A stretch of DNA of 64,000 nt from Burkholderiales bacterium C2 (GCA_005503085.1 SCOI01000011.1:1-64000), one strand, 5' to 3'; positions 44,165 to 53,091 are shown, numbered from the stretch's first letter. The notes: generated by a model from the letters alone, not told the origin. A program made the numbers and translations.

Positions 44165-44530
44165 TTACTGTCCGTTGATGGCCTTGGCCAGGCCTCTGAG
44201 CTTCATGTTCAGAAAGGTCAGGCTGGTCTGGAAATCCGAGGCGTTCTGCGAGAACGCCGCCTGCTCGACGCCCAGCTCCACCGTGTTGCCGTCCTGGGCC
44301 GCATGGAAGGGCACGCGATACTGCAGGTCTTCGCCCTCGGTATCGAGCAGCAGGCCGTCGCGGTTGTCCTGATGGGCCTGGCGCAGGGTGGCGGCAAAAT
44401 CAATGTCTCGCGCCTGATAGCCGGGTGTGCTCTCATTGGCGATATTGGAGGCCAGCACCTTGGTGCGCTCGGCGCGCAAACGGAGCGCGTCGGCGTGCTG
44501 GCCCATCGCCTTGCTGAAATCAATACTCAT
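44165..44530 (-). CDS. flgB: proximal rod protein FlgB
   Basis: 121 aa from ATG 44530. ADALRLRAERTKVLASNIAN followed by ESTPGYQARDIDF is typical FlgB. It is the first gene of the flgBCDEFGHIJKL operon, transcribed leftward. GGGGAAC lies just upstream of the start. Only 22 bp separate it from the divergent flgA start used here. Confidence 0.95.
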   Translation of the reverse strand: MSIDFSKAMGQHADALRLRAERTKVLASNIANESTPGYQARDIDFAATLRQAHQDNRDGLLLDTEGEDLQYRVPFHAAQDGNTVELGVEQAAFSQNASDFQTSLTFLNMKLRGLAKAINGQ

Positions 44531-44552
44531 GCTTTGTTCCCCAAGAAATCTG

Positions 44553-45239
44553 ATGCTGGCCAGCATGCTGGCCGTGACTATCGGCGATGTCGGCGCTGCC
44601 GTGACACGCGGTCTCGGCGACAGCGTGAACGAATTCGCCGAGCGGCTTGTGTTGGAGCAGGCCCAGCGCCAGGGCTGGCTGGAACCGCAGCTGCGCCTGA
44701 CGCCGACGGCCAAGCCCAGCAGCGCGCCGCCCTGCCCCAGTGGCTGGCAGATCGAGGCGCTGGACACCCGCTATCTGAGCCGGCTGCGCTTCTCCGCCCA
44801 CTGCCCGGACCGTGCGGCGGCACCCCAGCAGGTGCTGCTGCTGCGCGGCCAGCTCAGCGCCGAGGTGCTGGTGGCGGCCCAGGCGCTGCGCCCCGGCCAG
44901 CTGATCACCGAGAGCGATGTGCTGCTGGAGCGGCGTGACATCACGAACGCGCCCGAGGCGCTGTCGCAGTTCGATGCGGTGCTGGGCCAAAGCCCGCGCA
45001 CCAGCTTGCGGCCGGGCCAGCTGCTGCTCAGACGCCAGCTGCAGGCGGCGCTGCTGATCAAGCGCGGCCAGAAGGTCAGCATCGTCGCGCGCAACGGCGG
45101 CATCGAGGTGCAGGCGGCCGGCGAGGCGCTGGACGCCGGCGCGCTGGGCGCGCAGATCCGCGTGCGCAATCTGGCCAGCGGCCGCGTCATCAGTGCGCGC
45201 GTGCTGGACGAGGCTCAGGTCGAACCGGCCCTGCGCTGA
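44553..45239 (+). CDS. flgA: P-ring assembly chaperone FlgA
   Basis: About 228 aa from ATG 44553; in-frame ATGs at 44529 and 44565 are alternatives. The hydrophobic N-terminus (MLASMLAVTIGDVGAAVTRG) is the likely export signal. The C-terminal SAF domain has VAAQALRPGQLITESDVLLE and IKRGQKVSIVARNGGIEVQA. It chaperones FlgI in the periplasm. It is the only plus-strand gene between flgB and fliM. Its promoter must overlap or lie within flgB. Confidence 0.88.
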   Translation: MLASMLAVTIGDVGAAVTRGLGDSVNEFAERLVLEQAQRQGWLEPQLRLTPTAKPSSAPPCPSGWQIEALDTRYLSRLRFSAHCPDRAAAPQQVLLLRGQLSAEVLVAAQALRPGQLITESDVLLERRDITNAPEALSQFDAVLGQSPRTSLRPGQLLLRRQLQAALLIKRGQKVSIVARNGGIEVQAAGEALDAGALGAQIRVRNLASGRVISARVLDEAQVEPALR

Positions 45240-45247
45240 AGTCTGCA

Positions 45248-45964
45248 TCATCGCCCACCCGCCTTGATGCGCTGGGCCGTCGCGGCCAGCTTGTCGGCAT
45301 AGGCCGGGTCGGTCGCATAGCCGCCCTGCTGCAGCGCCCGGCCATAGGCCTGGGCGTCGGCGCCGGTCTGCAGCGCTGCCTGGTAGCGCGGGCTGTTCAG
45401 CAGCAGCTGGGCAAAGTCGTTGAAGGCCTGGGCCGGTCCGGCATAGCTGCGGAAACCCTCGCGGCGCTTGCTCGGCGCGCCCTGCTCGTACTCGGTGGTC
45501 AGCACCTCGGCGACCTCGCCGCGCCAGCTCGCGCCGGCTTTCAGCGCGAACAGATTGTGGCTGTCGCTGCCGTCGCTGCGGCGTATCGGCTTCTGGCCCC
45601 AGCCCGATTCCAGCGCTGCGTGGGCGGCCAGCACCTCGGGCGCGACGCCCAGGCGTTGGCCGGCCTGCTCGGCCAGCGGCGCGATCTCGCGCAAAAACTC
45701 CTGCTGGCTCGGGCTGGGTGCGGCGGCATTGTTCTCGACGGGCTCCCCGCTGGCCTGCAGCTGATGCCACAGACCTTCGGGGCTCAGCGCCGCGGCACGC
45801 AGCGGCGGCGTGGTCGACGTGCTGCCGCTGCCGTTCTCGATGAACTGGCTGACCTCGCCATGCAGCTGCCGATACAGGCCGGAGAACTCGCCGGCGGCGC
45901 GCACCGCGCCGCCGGCCGGCAGGGCCGGAAAGCCGGCGCCGATCTTGAAATCAGCATTCAGCAT
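45248..45964 (-). CDS. flagellar peptidoglycan hydrolase, stand-alone FlgJ C-terminal-type glucosaminidase
   Basis: 238 aa. Residues about 85-235 form a GH73 glucosaminidase domain: EFLREIAPLAEQAGQRLGVA, catalytic Glu in AALESGWGQKPI, HNLFALKAG and a Tyr-containing YAGPAQAFNDFAQLL. The N-terminal 80 residues are a flexible linker. It should open the peptidoglycan for the rod, working with the short FlgJ at 38081-38446. No Sec signal is visible, as expected if exported by the flagellar apparatus. It overlaps flgN and converges on flgA. Confidence 0.9.
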   Translation of the reverse strand: MLNADFKIGAGFPALPAGGAVRAAGEFSGLYRQLHGEVSQFIENGSGSTSTTPPLRAAALSPEGLWHQLQASGEPVENNAAAPSPSQQEFLREIAPLAEQAGQRLGVAPEVLAAHAALESGWGQKPIRRSDGSDSHNLFALKAGASWRGEVAEVLTTEYEQGAPSKRREGFRSYAGPAQAFNDFAQLLLNSPRYQAALQTGADAQAYGRALQQGGYATDPAYADKLAATAQRIKAGGR

Positions 45965-46379
45965 AGGTGGCCTCCTCGACGCCCAGCACCCGCTGCATCA
46001 GCGCATGCTGGTCGGTGATCAGCTGGCAGTTGCGCAGGTTCAGGGCCTTGCACTCGGTGACTTGCTGCTCCAGGCCTTGCCAGGCGGCCGCCAGCGTCTG
46101 GGCGCTGGCGCCCGACAGGCGCTGCAGCAAGGCCTCGACGCTGGGCTTGCTGTTGCGGCCCAGCAGGGCCAGCAGCAACTCGCTGCGCACCGCGCGGCGC
46201 TGGTCGAGCTGCTCGACCAGGGCCACGATGTCGGCGGCCAGCGCGCCGAGCTGCTCGCTGCGGTGGCGCAGCGCGGCCTGGAACTGTTCTTCGAGCAGCT
46301 CGCGCAGGCGGGCATAGGCCGAGCGATCCGCATGCAGATCGCGCAGCAGCCGCGCCAGCACCTCGGCGACCTTGCTCAT
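45951..46379 (-). CDS. flgN: hook-associated-protein chaperone FlgN
   Basis: 142 aa, helical throughout with heptad-like spacing (LRELLEEQFQAALRHRSEQL). The C-terminal CKALNLRNCQLITDQHALM matches the FlgN family, which binds FlgK and FlgL in the cytoplasm before export. It follows flgM with a four-base overlap and precedes the lysozyme gene. Confidence 0.85.
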   Translation of the reverse strand: MSKVAEVLARLLRDLHADRSAYARLRELLEEQFQAALRHRSEQLGALAADIVALVEQLDQRRAVRSELLLALLGRNSKPSVEALLQRLSGASAQTLAAAWQGLEQQVTECKALNLRNCQLITDQHALMQRVLGVEEATYAEC

Positions 46380-46672
46380 CCCCGCCCCCCGTGGAAGCGC
46401 TGGATCAGCTTGGCCAGACGGCCGGCGTCGAAGGTGATCTCGCCGCGGGCCAGGGCCTCGCGCAGCATGTCCACCTTGGCCTGGTCGATCTCGGGCATCT
46501 CGGCCAGCGCCGCCTTGGCCGGCTGCAAGGTGCTGGACTCCAGCGCCGCGTCGACGGCCGTGGCCGCGCCCAGCACGGCCGGCGCGGCCTCGCGGGTCTT
46601 GCCGATCGAGCCGATCTCGTTCTTCTCGGCCAGCTTGTCGAGCGGCTGGCCGTTCTGTCCTGTGACTCTCAT
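46376..46672 (-). CDS. flgM: anti-sigma-28 factor FlgM
   Basis: 98 aa from ATG 46672, chosen for AGAGG seven bases upstream. The disordered N-terminus and the C-terminal IDQAKVDMLREALARGEITF plus FDAGRLAKLIQRF are the conserved FliA-binding region. It holds sigma-28 inactive until exported after hook completion. Pairing with the fliA gene at 48618 suggests this cluster has its own late-gene switch. Confidence 0.92.
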   Translation of the reverse strand: MRVTGQNGQPLDKLAEKNEIGSIGKTREAAPAVLGAATAVDAALESSTLQPAKAALAEMPEIDQAKVDMLREALARGEITFDAGRLAKLIQRFHGGRG

Positions 46673-46708
46673 ACGATCACCTCTTGCTTTGGTACGCATG
46701 GCCGGTCC

Positions 46709-47677
46709 TCAGTTCGCCGGCGGGCTTTGCAGGACCCGGCGCAGCTCGCGCATGGCCTCGGGGGTTTCGGCGCTCAGGCCGTCGGCGACGGGCAGACTCT
46801 GGCGCGGCGCGCCGAACATCGAGGCCATCAGCTGCGACTGACGGTGCGTCAGCACCATCAGCTCGATGCGGCGGTTGATGGCCGCGTTCGGATCGCGCTC
46901 GTCCAGCGGCGCGGCATCGGCCATGCCGCTGACCTGCATCACGCTGCGCTCGGCCATGCCGCCTTCGAGCAGATGAAAGCGCGCCGCCATCGCGCGGTGG
47001 CTGGACAGCGCGGTATTGGAGAAGGCGCCGATGCTGCGGCCGCGGTACTGCGAGGCGTCGGTATGGCCGACGATCAGCAGCGGGTTGTCGACCTTCGCGA
47101 ACACCGCACCGAGCTTGCGCAGCAGCGCACGAAATCGCTGGTTGGGCATCGCGCTGCCACGGTCGAACATGCCCTCGGCATCGGTGTCGTGCAGCATCAG
47201 GCGCAGGCCTTGCGGCGTGATCGCGGTCTGCAGATTGCCTTGCAGCCCCTCCTCGGCGCTGGCGCGCTCGATCAGGCGCGCCAGATCGCGGAACTCGGCC
47301 GGGCTCTCGTAGTGCTTGACGGCCTGCGGGTCGTCGAGGTTCTCGCTGCGGCCACGCATCAGCTCCTGCTCGCGCGCCGGCACCGGGTGGCGCTCGATCA
47401 GGCTGCCCTTCATGCCGGCGGCGATCGCATTGCTGGTGCCGCTGCCCTCGCCCAGCATCTTGCTGCCATTGCTCTGCAGCACCTGCTGCATCGCCTCGGT
47501 CTCGCGCGAGGCCAGCAGCCACAGCACCAGGAACAGGCACAGCAGGGCCAGGCAGAAGTCGGCGAAGGCGACCTTCCAGGCGCCGCCGTGGCCTTCGTCG
47601 TCGTGCTTGCGCGACACGCGCTTGACGACGGTCTGGTGGTGATCGGCCTTGGCGCCGACCTTGCTACTAGGCAGCAC
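46709..47677 (-). CDS. motB: flagellar stator protein MotB (LafU-like)
   Basis: 322 aa from GTG 47677, with GGGAGAG upstream and overlapping the motA stop. A single transmembrane helix (WKVAFADFCLALLCLFLVLW) carries the ion-binding Asp at about residue 40, in the position of E. coli Asp32. The OmpA-like peptidoglycan-binding domain (about 195-285) has PLLIVGHTDASQYRGRSIGA and a conserved NAAINRRIEL. Lateral-flagellar MotB proteins are usually proton-driven; the coupling ion here is inferred. Confidence 0.94.
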   Translation of the reverse strand: MLPSSKVGAKADHHQTVVKRVSRKHDDEGHGGAWKVAFADFCLALLCLFLVLWLLASRETEAMQQVLQSNGSKMLGEGSGTSNAIAAGMKGSLIERHPVPAREQELMRGRSENLDDPQAVKHYESPAEFRDLARLIERASAEEGLQGNLQTAITPQGLRLMLHDTDAEGMFDRGSAMPNQRFRALLRKLGAVFAKVDNPLLIVGHTDASQYRGRSIGAFSNTALSSHRAMAARFHLLEGGMAERSVMQVSGMADAAPLDERDPNAAINRRIELMVLTHRQSQLMASMFGAPRQSLPVADGLSAETPEAMRELRRVLQSPPAN

Positions 47678-48596
47678 GGCGCTCTCCCGGCATGCGGTCG
47701 GTGGCGCGGCGGCGCGGCGTCGCCTCGGCGTCGCCGGCGTCCTGCATCTTGTCGATCCAGCCCTCCAGCACCGCGAAGCTGGGCTTGATGTTCAGCTGCA
47801 CCAGGCGGCGGCCGGCATCGATGGCCAGCAGCGGCGGCTTGCCCGAGACATGGGTGACCAGCACGACCTTGACCGATTCCATCGCAGCCATCTCTTCGTT
47901 GACCTGCTGCTTCATCATATTGCTCAGCGGGTCCAGCACCGCATAGCAGAAGAAGATGCCGATGAAGGTGCCGACCATGGCCGCGGCCACCATCAGCGCG
48001 ATCTGGCCGGTGTCGGCGCCCTCGGCCACCGAGCTCATCGCCATCACGATGCCCAGCACGGCAGCCAGGATGCCGAAGCCCGGCATCGCCTCGCCGATCT
48101 TGTGCAGCGACTTGGCCGGCTGGGCCAGCTCGTCATGGATGGCTTCCAGCTCCTGCTCCAGCACGCCCTCGAGCTCGTGGGCATTGATCTTGCCCATGGC
48201 CATCAGGCGGAAGTTGTCGACGATGAAGTGCAGCAGCTTGGGCTCGTCCAGGATCAGCGGATAGCGCTTGAACAGCACGCTTTCGTGCGGCGCCTCGACG
48301 TGGGCATCCAGCGCCTTCAGGCCACCGGCCGCCGTCTGCAGCAGCTCATACATCAGCAGCAGCAACTGGCGCTGGAACTCCTCGCCGGCCTTGCGCGGCA
48401 TCATCACCTTCTTGAGCTGCAGCATCATTTCCGACAGCACATGCTTGGGGTTGCCCAGCACGATGGCGCCCAGGCCAGCGCCCAGGATGATCAGCAGCTC
48501 GACCGGCTGCCAGATCACCTTGAAGCTGCCGCCGTGCAGCATGAAGCCGCCGAAGACACAGCCCAGCACGATGACGATTCCAATGAACGGCTGCAT
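47667..48596 (-). CDS. motA: flagellar stator protein MotA (LafT-like)
   Basis: 309 aa. Membrane helices near the N-terminus (FIGIVIVLGCVFGGFMLHGG), and PGFGILAAVLGIVMAM with its conserved Pro, are typical. A large cytoplasmic loop contains charged residues (LFKRYPLILDEPKLLHF) at the FliG-contact position. The C-terminus has a His/Arg-rich tail. It forms the stator with MotB encoded immediately downstream. Confidence 0.95.
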   Translation of the reverse strand: MQPFIGIVIVLGCVFGGFMLHGGSFKVIWQPVELLIILGAGLGAIVLGNPKHVLSEMMLQLKKVMMPRKAGEEFQRQLLLLMYELLQTAAGGLKALDAHVEAPHESVLFKRYPLILDEPKLLHFIVDNFRLMAMGKINAHELEGVLEQELEAIHDELAQPAKSLHKIGEAMPGFGILAAVLGIVMAMSSVAEGADTGQIALMVAAAMVGTFIGIFFCYAVLDPLSNMMKQQVNEEMAAMESVKVVLVTHVSGKPPLLAIDAGRRLVQLNIKPSFAVLEGWIDKMQDAGDAEATPRRRATDRMPGERRAA

Positions 48597-48617
48597 GGTT
48601 GTTGCTACTTTCTTGAA

Positions 48618-49343
48618 TCAGGCTTGCTGCAGGAAGGTTTTCATCTTCCGCAGCGCGCCCTTGTTGATCTGCGAGACGCGCGCCTCGGTGAGGTCCAGCA
48701 CCGCGGCGATTTCCTTCAGGCTGGCGTCGAATTCGTAATAGAGCTGGATGACCTTCTGCTCGCGCTCGTCCAGGCTGGTCAGCGCCTGCTCGATGCTGCG
48801 GCTGATCATCAGCTGGGCCTCGGGTGTGCGGCTCTCGCTGGGCAGATTGCTGAGCTCCTGGACCAGCTCGTCAAAGCTGGCCAGCTCCTCAGCCACCTCG
48901 GCCTGCTGGTAGGCGGACCAGGCCTGCGGCGTCAGCTTCAGATGCCCGAGGATCTCGGCCTCGCTGGGCTCGTGGCCCAGCTTGCGGGTCAGCGCGCGCA
49001 GCGCGTCGCGCAGCTTGTGGCTGTCCTGGCGCACCGAGCGCGGCCGCCAGTCCTGGCGGCGCAGCTCGTCGAGGATGGCGCCGCGCACGCGCAACGCGGC
49101 AAACGCGCCGAAGGCCTCATCGGGCTCGCCATAGCGGCGCAGCGCTTCGAGCAGGCCCATCAGGCCGATCTGCTCCATGTCCTCGCGGTCCATCACCGCG
49201 CTGGCCTGGGCATTGAGCTGGCGCGCGATGCGCTTGACCAAGGGGGCATACGCGCGCAGCTGGCGCTGCTCGAAGTCGGGCCCCAGGCCGGCATGCGCGG
49301 CATGGGCGGCCTGATTCAGCTCGGCGTAGGCGGTGGCTTGCAT
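48618..49343 (-). CDS. fliA: flagellar sigma factor FliA (sigma-28, LafS-like)
   Basis: 241 aa. Region 2 has YAPLVKRIARQLNAQASAVM, DMEQIGLMGLLEALRRYG and FAALRVRGAILDELRRQDWR. Region 3 has LTRKLGHEPSEAEILGHLKL. Region 4 has LDEREQKVIQLYYEFDASLK and DLTEARVSQINKGALRKMK. It should direct transcription of late flagellar genes, which were not found in this window apart from possible internal promoters. Confidence 0.95.
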   Translation of the reverse strand: MQATAYAELNQAAHAAHAGLGPDFEQRQLRAYAPLVKRIARQLNAQASAVMDREDMEQIGLMGLLEALRRYGEPDEAFGAFAALRVRGAILDELRRQDWRPRSVRQDSHKLRDALRALTRKLGHEPSEAEILGHLKLTPQAWSAYQQAEVAEELASFDELVQELSNLPSESRTPEAQLMISRSIEQALTSLDEREQKVIQLYYEFDASLKEIAAVLDLTEARVSQINKGALRKMKTFLQQA

Positions 49344-49360
49344 GGCGCGGTCGGCTGGGC

Positions 49361-49834
49361 TTACTCGATGATCAGCTTGCCGATCAGGGCTTCGGCAAAG
49401 GGCGGCTCGCGCTGCTCGGCCGCATAGTTGGCCTGGTAGGCCTTGTTCAGCTCATCGGCGAACTGCGCCACCGTCATGCCTTGTGCCGTCTCCACCGTGT
49501 ACTCGGACAGCGCCTTGACCGCGATCGTGCGCAGCAGCGGCAGATGCTCCTTGGCGCGCTTCTCCTGCTCGGGCAGCGCCTTGAACACGACATCGATGGC
49601 CATGTAGTGCGAGACCGTCTCGCCGGCACGGCCGCGCAGCATGATCAGCACCTTGTCCAGGGTCACGTATTTGTAGTCGGGCGCCGGTTTGGCCGGTGCT
49701 TCGGCGACGGCCTTGCCGGACTTGTCGGGGCTCGGCGCCTTGTTGGCCATGCTCCACCAGACGGCGGCGCCGGCGCCGGCCGCAGCGAGCAGGCCCACCA
49801 GGGCCACGATCAGAATCAGTTTGAAATTTTTCAT
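49361..49834 (-). CDS. fliL: flagellar basal-body protein FliL (LafF-like)
   Basis: 157 aa. One N-terminal transmembrane helix (LILIVALVGLLAAAGAGAAV) is followed by a Pro/Lys linker and a periplasmic domain with HYMAIDVVFKALPEQEKRAK. The C-terminus ends FAEALIGKLIIE. FliL surrounds MotAB and supports torque. It lies with fliK and fliA as in lateral lafEFSTU clusters. Confidence 0.92.
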   Translation of the reverse strand: MKNFKLILIVALVGLLAAAGAGAAVWWSMANKAPSPDKSGKAVAEAPAKPAPDYKYVTLDKVLIMLRGRAGETVSHYMAIDVVFKALPEQEKRAKEHLPLLRTIAVKALSEYTVETAQGMTVAQFADELNKAYQANYAAEQREPPFAEALIGKLIIE

Positions 49835-49850
49835 GGGCTTGTCCGTCGGT

Positions 49851-50975
49851 TCAGGCCGGGGTGTCGGCGGCGGTCAGCGAGCTCGCGAAGGCGCGGGCGG
49901 CGGCCTCGTCCTCATGCAGACCGCGGCCCGGGCGGCGTTGCTGATCGCGTTGGTCCTGGGCCTGCTGCTGGGAGGGCTGCTGCTGCGCATCGCGACCGGC
50001 CTGGCGCGCGTCGTCACCGCCGCGTGCGGTCTGCGTCACCTGCACTGTCACCTCGCCGCTGTGGCGCTGCACCAGGTCCTGGCGCAGGCCGTCGCTGACC
50101 TGATGCAGCTGGCGCGCCACCTCGCCGTGGCTGGCGCTCATGCGCACCTGCAGCTCGCCGGCCTGCTGGCGGATCGCGATCTCGACCTGGCCCAGCATCG
50201 GCGGGTCCAGCTTGATCACGGCCTGCTCGCTGCGGGCGGCGATCTGCAGCTGCAGACGGTCGCCCAGGGCCTGCAGCAGCGGCTGCTGCCATTGGGTGGG
50301 TTCGCCCTTCAGCACCAGCGCAGGCGCGGGGCCGGCCTCGCTGGTCGGCAGCGCCGCCGCCACGACGACCGCCGCCGGCCTGACGCCGTCGATGCCGCTG
50401 GGCGCCGGCAGTGTGAGCGCCGCTTCGAAACTGGCCGACGGCGCACTGTCCGCCGTGCCGACGGACTTGGCACCGATGGCGGCGGTTGGGAGTGCGGTCA
50501 GCAGTGTCGACTCGGCCGCTGCGGCGGACGGCTTGTCGGGCACGGCGGCGGCGGTCGAAGCGACAGGCACCGACGGCATGCCGGCTGCCGGCATGGCCGC
50601 AGCCTGCGCCGCTACCGGAGGCTGCCACAGGCCCAACGCCGCCAGTACATGGCTGGACTGGGCCTCCAGAACCGGCTCGGCCGCGCTCTGATCGGTTTCA
50701 GTTTCTTGCCCTGCTTCGGTCGTCGGTTCGCCGGCCGCTGCCAGCACGGCGCTGTCTGCGGCCGGCGGGGTCGCAGGCTCTACCGTGGTCGGCAGCGCTG
50801 CCGGCTGCTGCTGCAGCAGCGCAACGTCCTGCTGCAGCGCCAGCGTGTTGGCGAAACCGGGCTGGCCCAGGTTCTGACCGAGCGGCCGGGCCGCATTGAG
50901 CAGCACGCCACCGTTGAGGCTAGGCAGCAGTGGGGTGCTGGCGCCGGTGTTGAGCAAAAGAGTGTTGCTATTCAT
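49851..50975 (-). CDS. fliK: hook-length control protein FliK (LafE-like)
   Basis: 374 aa. A long Ala/Pro/Gln-rich disordered N-terminus (1-225) acts as the molecular ruler. The C-terminal domain (about 240-315) has the FliK core LQIAARSEQAVIKLDPPMLG, QVEIAIRQQAGELQVRMSAS. A Gln/Arg-rich tail follows. It is exported, measures the hook and triggers FlhB to switch substrate. Confidence 0.92.
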   Translation of the reverse strand: MNSNTLLLNTGASTPLLPSLNGGVLLNAARPLGQNLGQPGFANTLALQQDVALLQQQPAALPTTVEPATPPAADSAVLAAAGEPTTEAGQETETDQSAAEPVLEAQSSHVLAALGLWQPPVAAQAAAMPAAGMPSVPVASTAAAVPDKPSAAAAESTLLTALPTAAIGAKSVGTADSAPSASFEAALTLPAPSGIDGVRPAAVVVAAALPTSEAGPAPALVLKGEPTQWQQPLLQALGDRLQLQIAARSEQAVIKLDPPMLGQVEIAIRQQAGELQVRMSASHGEVARQLHQVSDGLRQDLVQRHSGEVTVQVTQTARGGDDARQAGRDAQQQPSQQQAQDQRDQQRRPGRGLHEDEAAARAFASSLTAADTPA

Positions 50976-51304
50976 GCGCGGGCCTCCTCGTCCTGGGCGC
51001 TGTCGGACCAGTTGCTGCTCTCGGCATAGGCCTGCCAGCGGCCTTGGCCGGCACGCATCTGCTCCAGGGTCTGGGACAGGTTCTGCAGCTCGGCCGCGCA
51101 GTGCAGGCGGGCGTCCTGGTGCTGGCGCTGCAGGGCCTGCAGCGCGCCGCGTTCGGCCGCGCTCCAGCTGGACACATCGGCCCAGTCGCGCAGCGCCAGG
51201 GCCAGCTCGCGATCCAGGCGGGCCAGGGCCTGCCAGTCGCGTGCGCCGCTGGCCTGCTTCAGGCCGCGACCCAGGCGTTCGATCAGGGGCATGCGCTCAG
51301 CCAT
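50972..51304 (-). CDS. fliT: FliT-like flagellar chaperone (LafD-like)
   Basis: 110 aa, all helical: LARLDRELALALRDWADVSS and LHCAAELQNLSQTLEQMRAG. There is little sequence signature; assignment rests on size, helical content and position directly after fliS in the fliDST arrangement seen in lateral systems. FliT proteins bind the filament cap FliD. The start overlaps the fliS stop and the end overlaps fliK. Confidence 0.72.
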   Translation of the reverse strand: MAERMPLIERLGRGLKQASGARDWQALARLDRELALALRDWADVSSWSAAERGALQALQRQHQDARLHCAAELQNLSQTLEQMRAGQGRWQAYAESSNWSDSAQDEEARA

Positions 51305-51686
51305 GGCTGTTCGCCTGCACGCCTTGCCAGCCGCTGCGGATATTCGCCAGCAGGCCGCTCACCTCGTCGACGATGGCGACATTGAGTTCGACGCCGGCGC
51401 GGTACAGGCGCTCGGCGCAGTAGTCATAGAGACGGGCGAGGTTGTGCACCACCTCGCTGCCGGCGTCCACGTCCAGCGCGCTGGACAGGCCGTTGATGAT
51501 GTTGACGCACTTTTCCAGGCTGCTGGCCTTGAGCTCGTAGCGGCGGGCCTCGATATGGCCGCGGGCGCGGGCCAGTTCATCGATCAGGCCGTCCATCAGG
51601 ACCAGCACCAGCTGCACCGGCGAAGCCTGGGCGGTCTGGGCCTTGAGATTGACGGCTTGGTAGCTTTGGTAGGCGTCGTAAGTCAT
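51297..51686 (-). CDS. fliS: flagellin chaperone FliS (LafC-like)
   Basis: 129 aa. YQAVNLKAQTAQASPVQLVL and LMDGLIDELARARGHIEARR, then KCVNIINGLSSALDVDAG, are standard FliS motifs. It binds flagellin C-termini and keeps them unfolded before export. Its presence implies a flagellin partner, but none is encoded in the window. Confidence 0.95.
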   Translation of the reverse strand: MTYDAYQSYQAVNLKAQTAQASPVQLVLVLMDGLIDELARARGHIEARRYELKASSLEKCVNIINGLSSALDVDAGSEVVHNLARLYDYCAERLYRAGVELNVAIVDEVSGLLANIRSGWQGVQANSHG

Positions 51687-51689
51687 CGT

Positions 51690-53069
51690 TTATGAGTTCG
51701 GTAAGCTCAGCGAGCTGAACAGGCTGGTGGTATCGGCCATCTGCGCCTGCACCTGCTGCAAGGCGGTGAACTGCTTCAGATAGCGTTGGTAGGACTGCTC
51801 GTACTGGTTGTCGAGCCGGGTCTGGCGTTCGCCGATGGCCTTCTGCTGCGACTGCACCGAGCTCTTGCGCTGCGCGATCTGGCCCGAGACGCTGTTGGTC
51901 CACTGGTCGACCGCGACGCTGAAAGCCCCCAGCACGCCGCTGCCCGAGCTCAGCGAGGACTTGCCGAACACCTGGTCCAGCGCATCGGGCTTGGTCGCCA
52001 GCGTCTTGTTGAGCTTGCTGCTGTCCAGGCTCAGCTGACCATTGCGGTCGGCACTGATGCCCAGGTCGCGCAGGGCCAGGCCGCCGAAGTCCTCGCGCAG
52101 GATGTTGTTCAAGCGGCTGCGCAGCGAGCGCACGCCGGCATCGGTGGCGAAAGCGGCCGAGGCGGCGCCGTCCTTGCCGGCGGCGGTCAGCTCGCTGAGG
52201 CTTTTCTCCAGCGCGTTGTAGGCATCGACAAAGCTCTTCACCTTGGCCGTGGTCGCGCTCTCGTCCTTGGCCACGGTCAGCACATCGGGTGCGCCGCTGC
52301 TCAAGGCCTTCAGCGTGACGCTGACGCCGGGAATGGACGTCAGCTCATTGCTGCCCTGCTTGATCTGGATGCCCGAGCCCTGGGCTCCCATCCAGACCAC
52401 TGCATCCTGGGCTGCCGTCAGCTGCAGCTTCTTGGCCGGGTCTTCCAGCGCGCTGCGCAGCGCGCCGGCCGGGATGCCGCTGGTGTCCAGGCTGATCGCG
52501 CCGCCCTCGCCGCTGACGCCCGAGCTCAGGCTCAGCTGCGACTGGCCGCCGGCCGTGATCACCTGGGCCGTCACCGAGCCGGCATTGCCACTGGCCTGGT
52601 TGATCGCGCGCGCCAGTTCGACCTGGGACAGGCTGCCATCGTTGTCGGCATCGGCATTGGCCAGATTGACGACGAAATTGCTGCCATTGGCCAGATTGAC
52701 CGACATATTCAGCGGCCCTGCGGGCCAGGCCGACACATCCTGGGCGGGCACGTCCTTGAAGGCGATCTGATGCGAGCTGGCCAGCTTCTCGACGAAGATC
52801 TGGTAGCTGCCCGGCAGCGCCGTGGAATCGGCCTTGGCCGTGCCGGTGGCGGTGTTGGCAAAGCCGGCGCTGAGCTGGGCCAGGCCGTTCTTGCCGGTGG
52901 TCAGGGCCTTCATCGCCGTGTCGAAGCCCTGCAGCGAGCTTTGCAGCTTGCTCAGCGCGGTCGACGTGGCCTGGCTGGTCTTGTTCTGCGCCGTCAGCAG
53001 GCTCTGGGTCTGCTGGGTGTAGGCGGTCGCCAGCTGGGTGGCCAGGGTGGACGGGTCGAAATTAGCCAT
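51690..53069 (-). CDS. fliD: flagellar filament cap protein FliD (HAP2, LafB-like)
   Basis: 459 aa from ATG 53069, five codons inside the longest frame and preceded by GCAGGAG-like sequence. The N-terminus has LATQLATAYTQQTQSLLTAQ and the C-terminal coiled coil ERQTRLDNQYEQSYQRYLKQ, then FTALQQVQAQM, as in FliD. It caps the growing filament and folds flagellin. Confidence 0.93.
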   Translation of the reverse strand: MANFDPSTLATQLATAYTQQTQSLLTAQNKTSQATSTALSKLQSSLQGFDTAMKALTTGKNGLAQLSAGFANTATGTAKADSTALPGSYQIFVEKLASSHQIAFKDVPAQDVSAWPAGPLNMSVNLANGSNFVVNLANADADNDGSLSQVELARAINQASGNAGSVTAQVITAGGQSQLSLSSGVSGEGGAISLDTSGIPAGALRSALEDPAKKLQLTAAQDAVVWMGAQGSGIQIKQGSNELTSIPGVSVTLKALSSGAPDVLTVAKDESATTAKVKSFVDAYNALEKSLSELTAAGKDGAASAAFATDAGVRSLRSRLNNILREDFGGLALRDLGISADRNGQLSLDSSKLNKTLATKPDALDQVFGKSSLSSGSGVLGAFSVAVDQWTNSVSGQIAQRKSSVQSQQKAIGERQTRLDNQYEQSYQRYLKQFTALQQVQAQMADTTSLFSSLSLPNS

Positions 53070-53091
53070 GACGTGCTCCTGCAAGGTGTTG

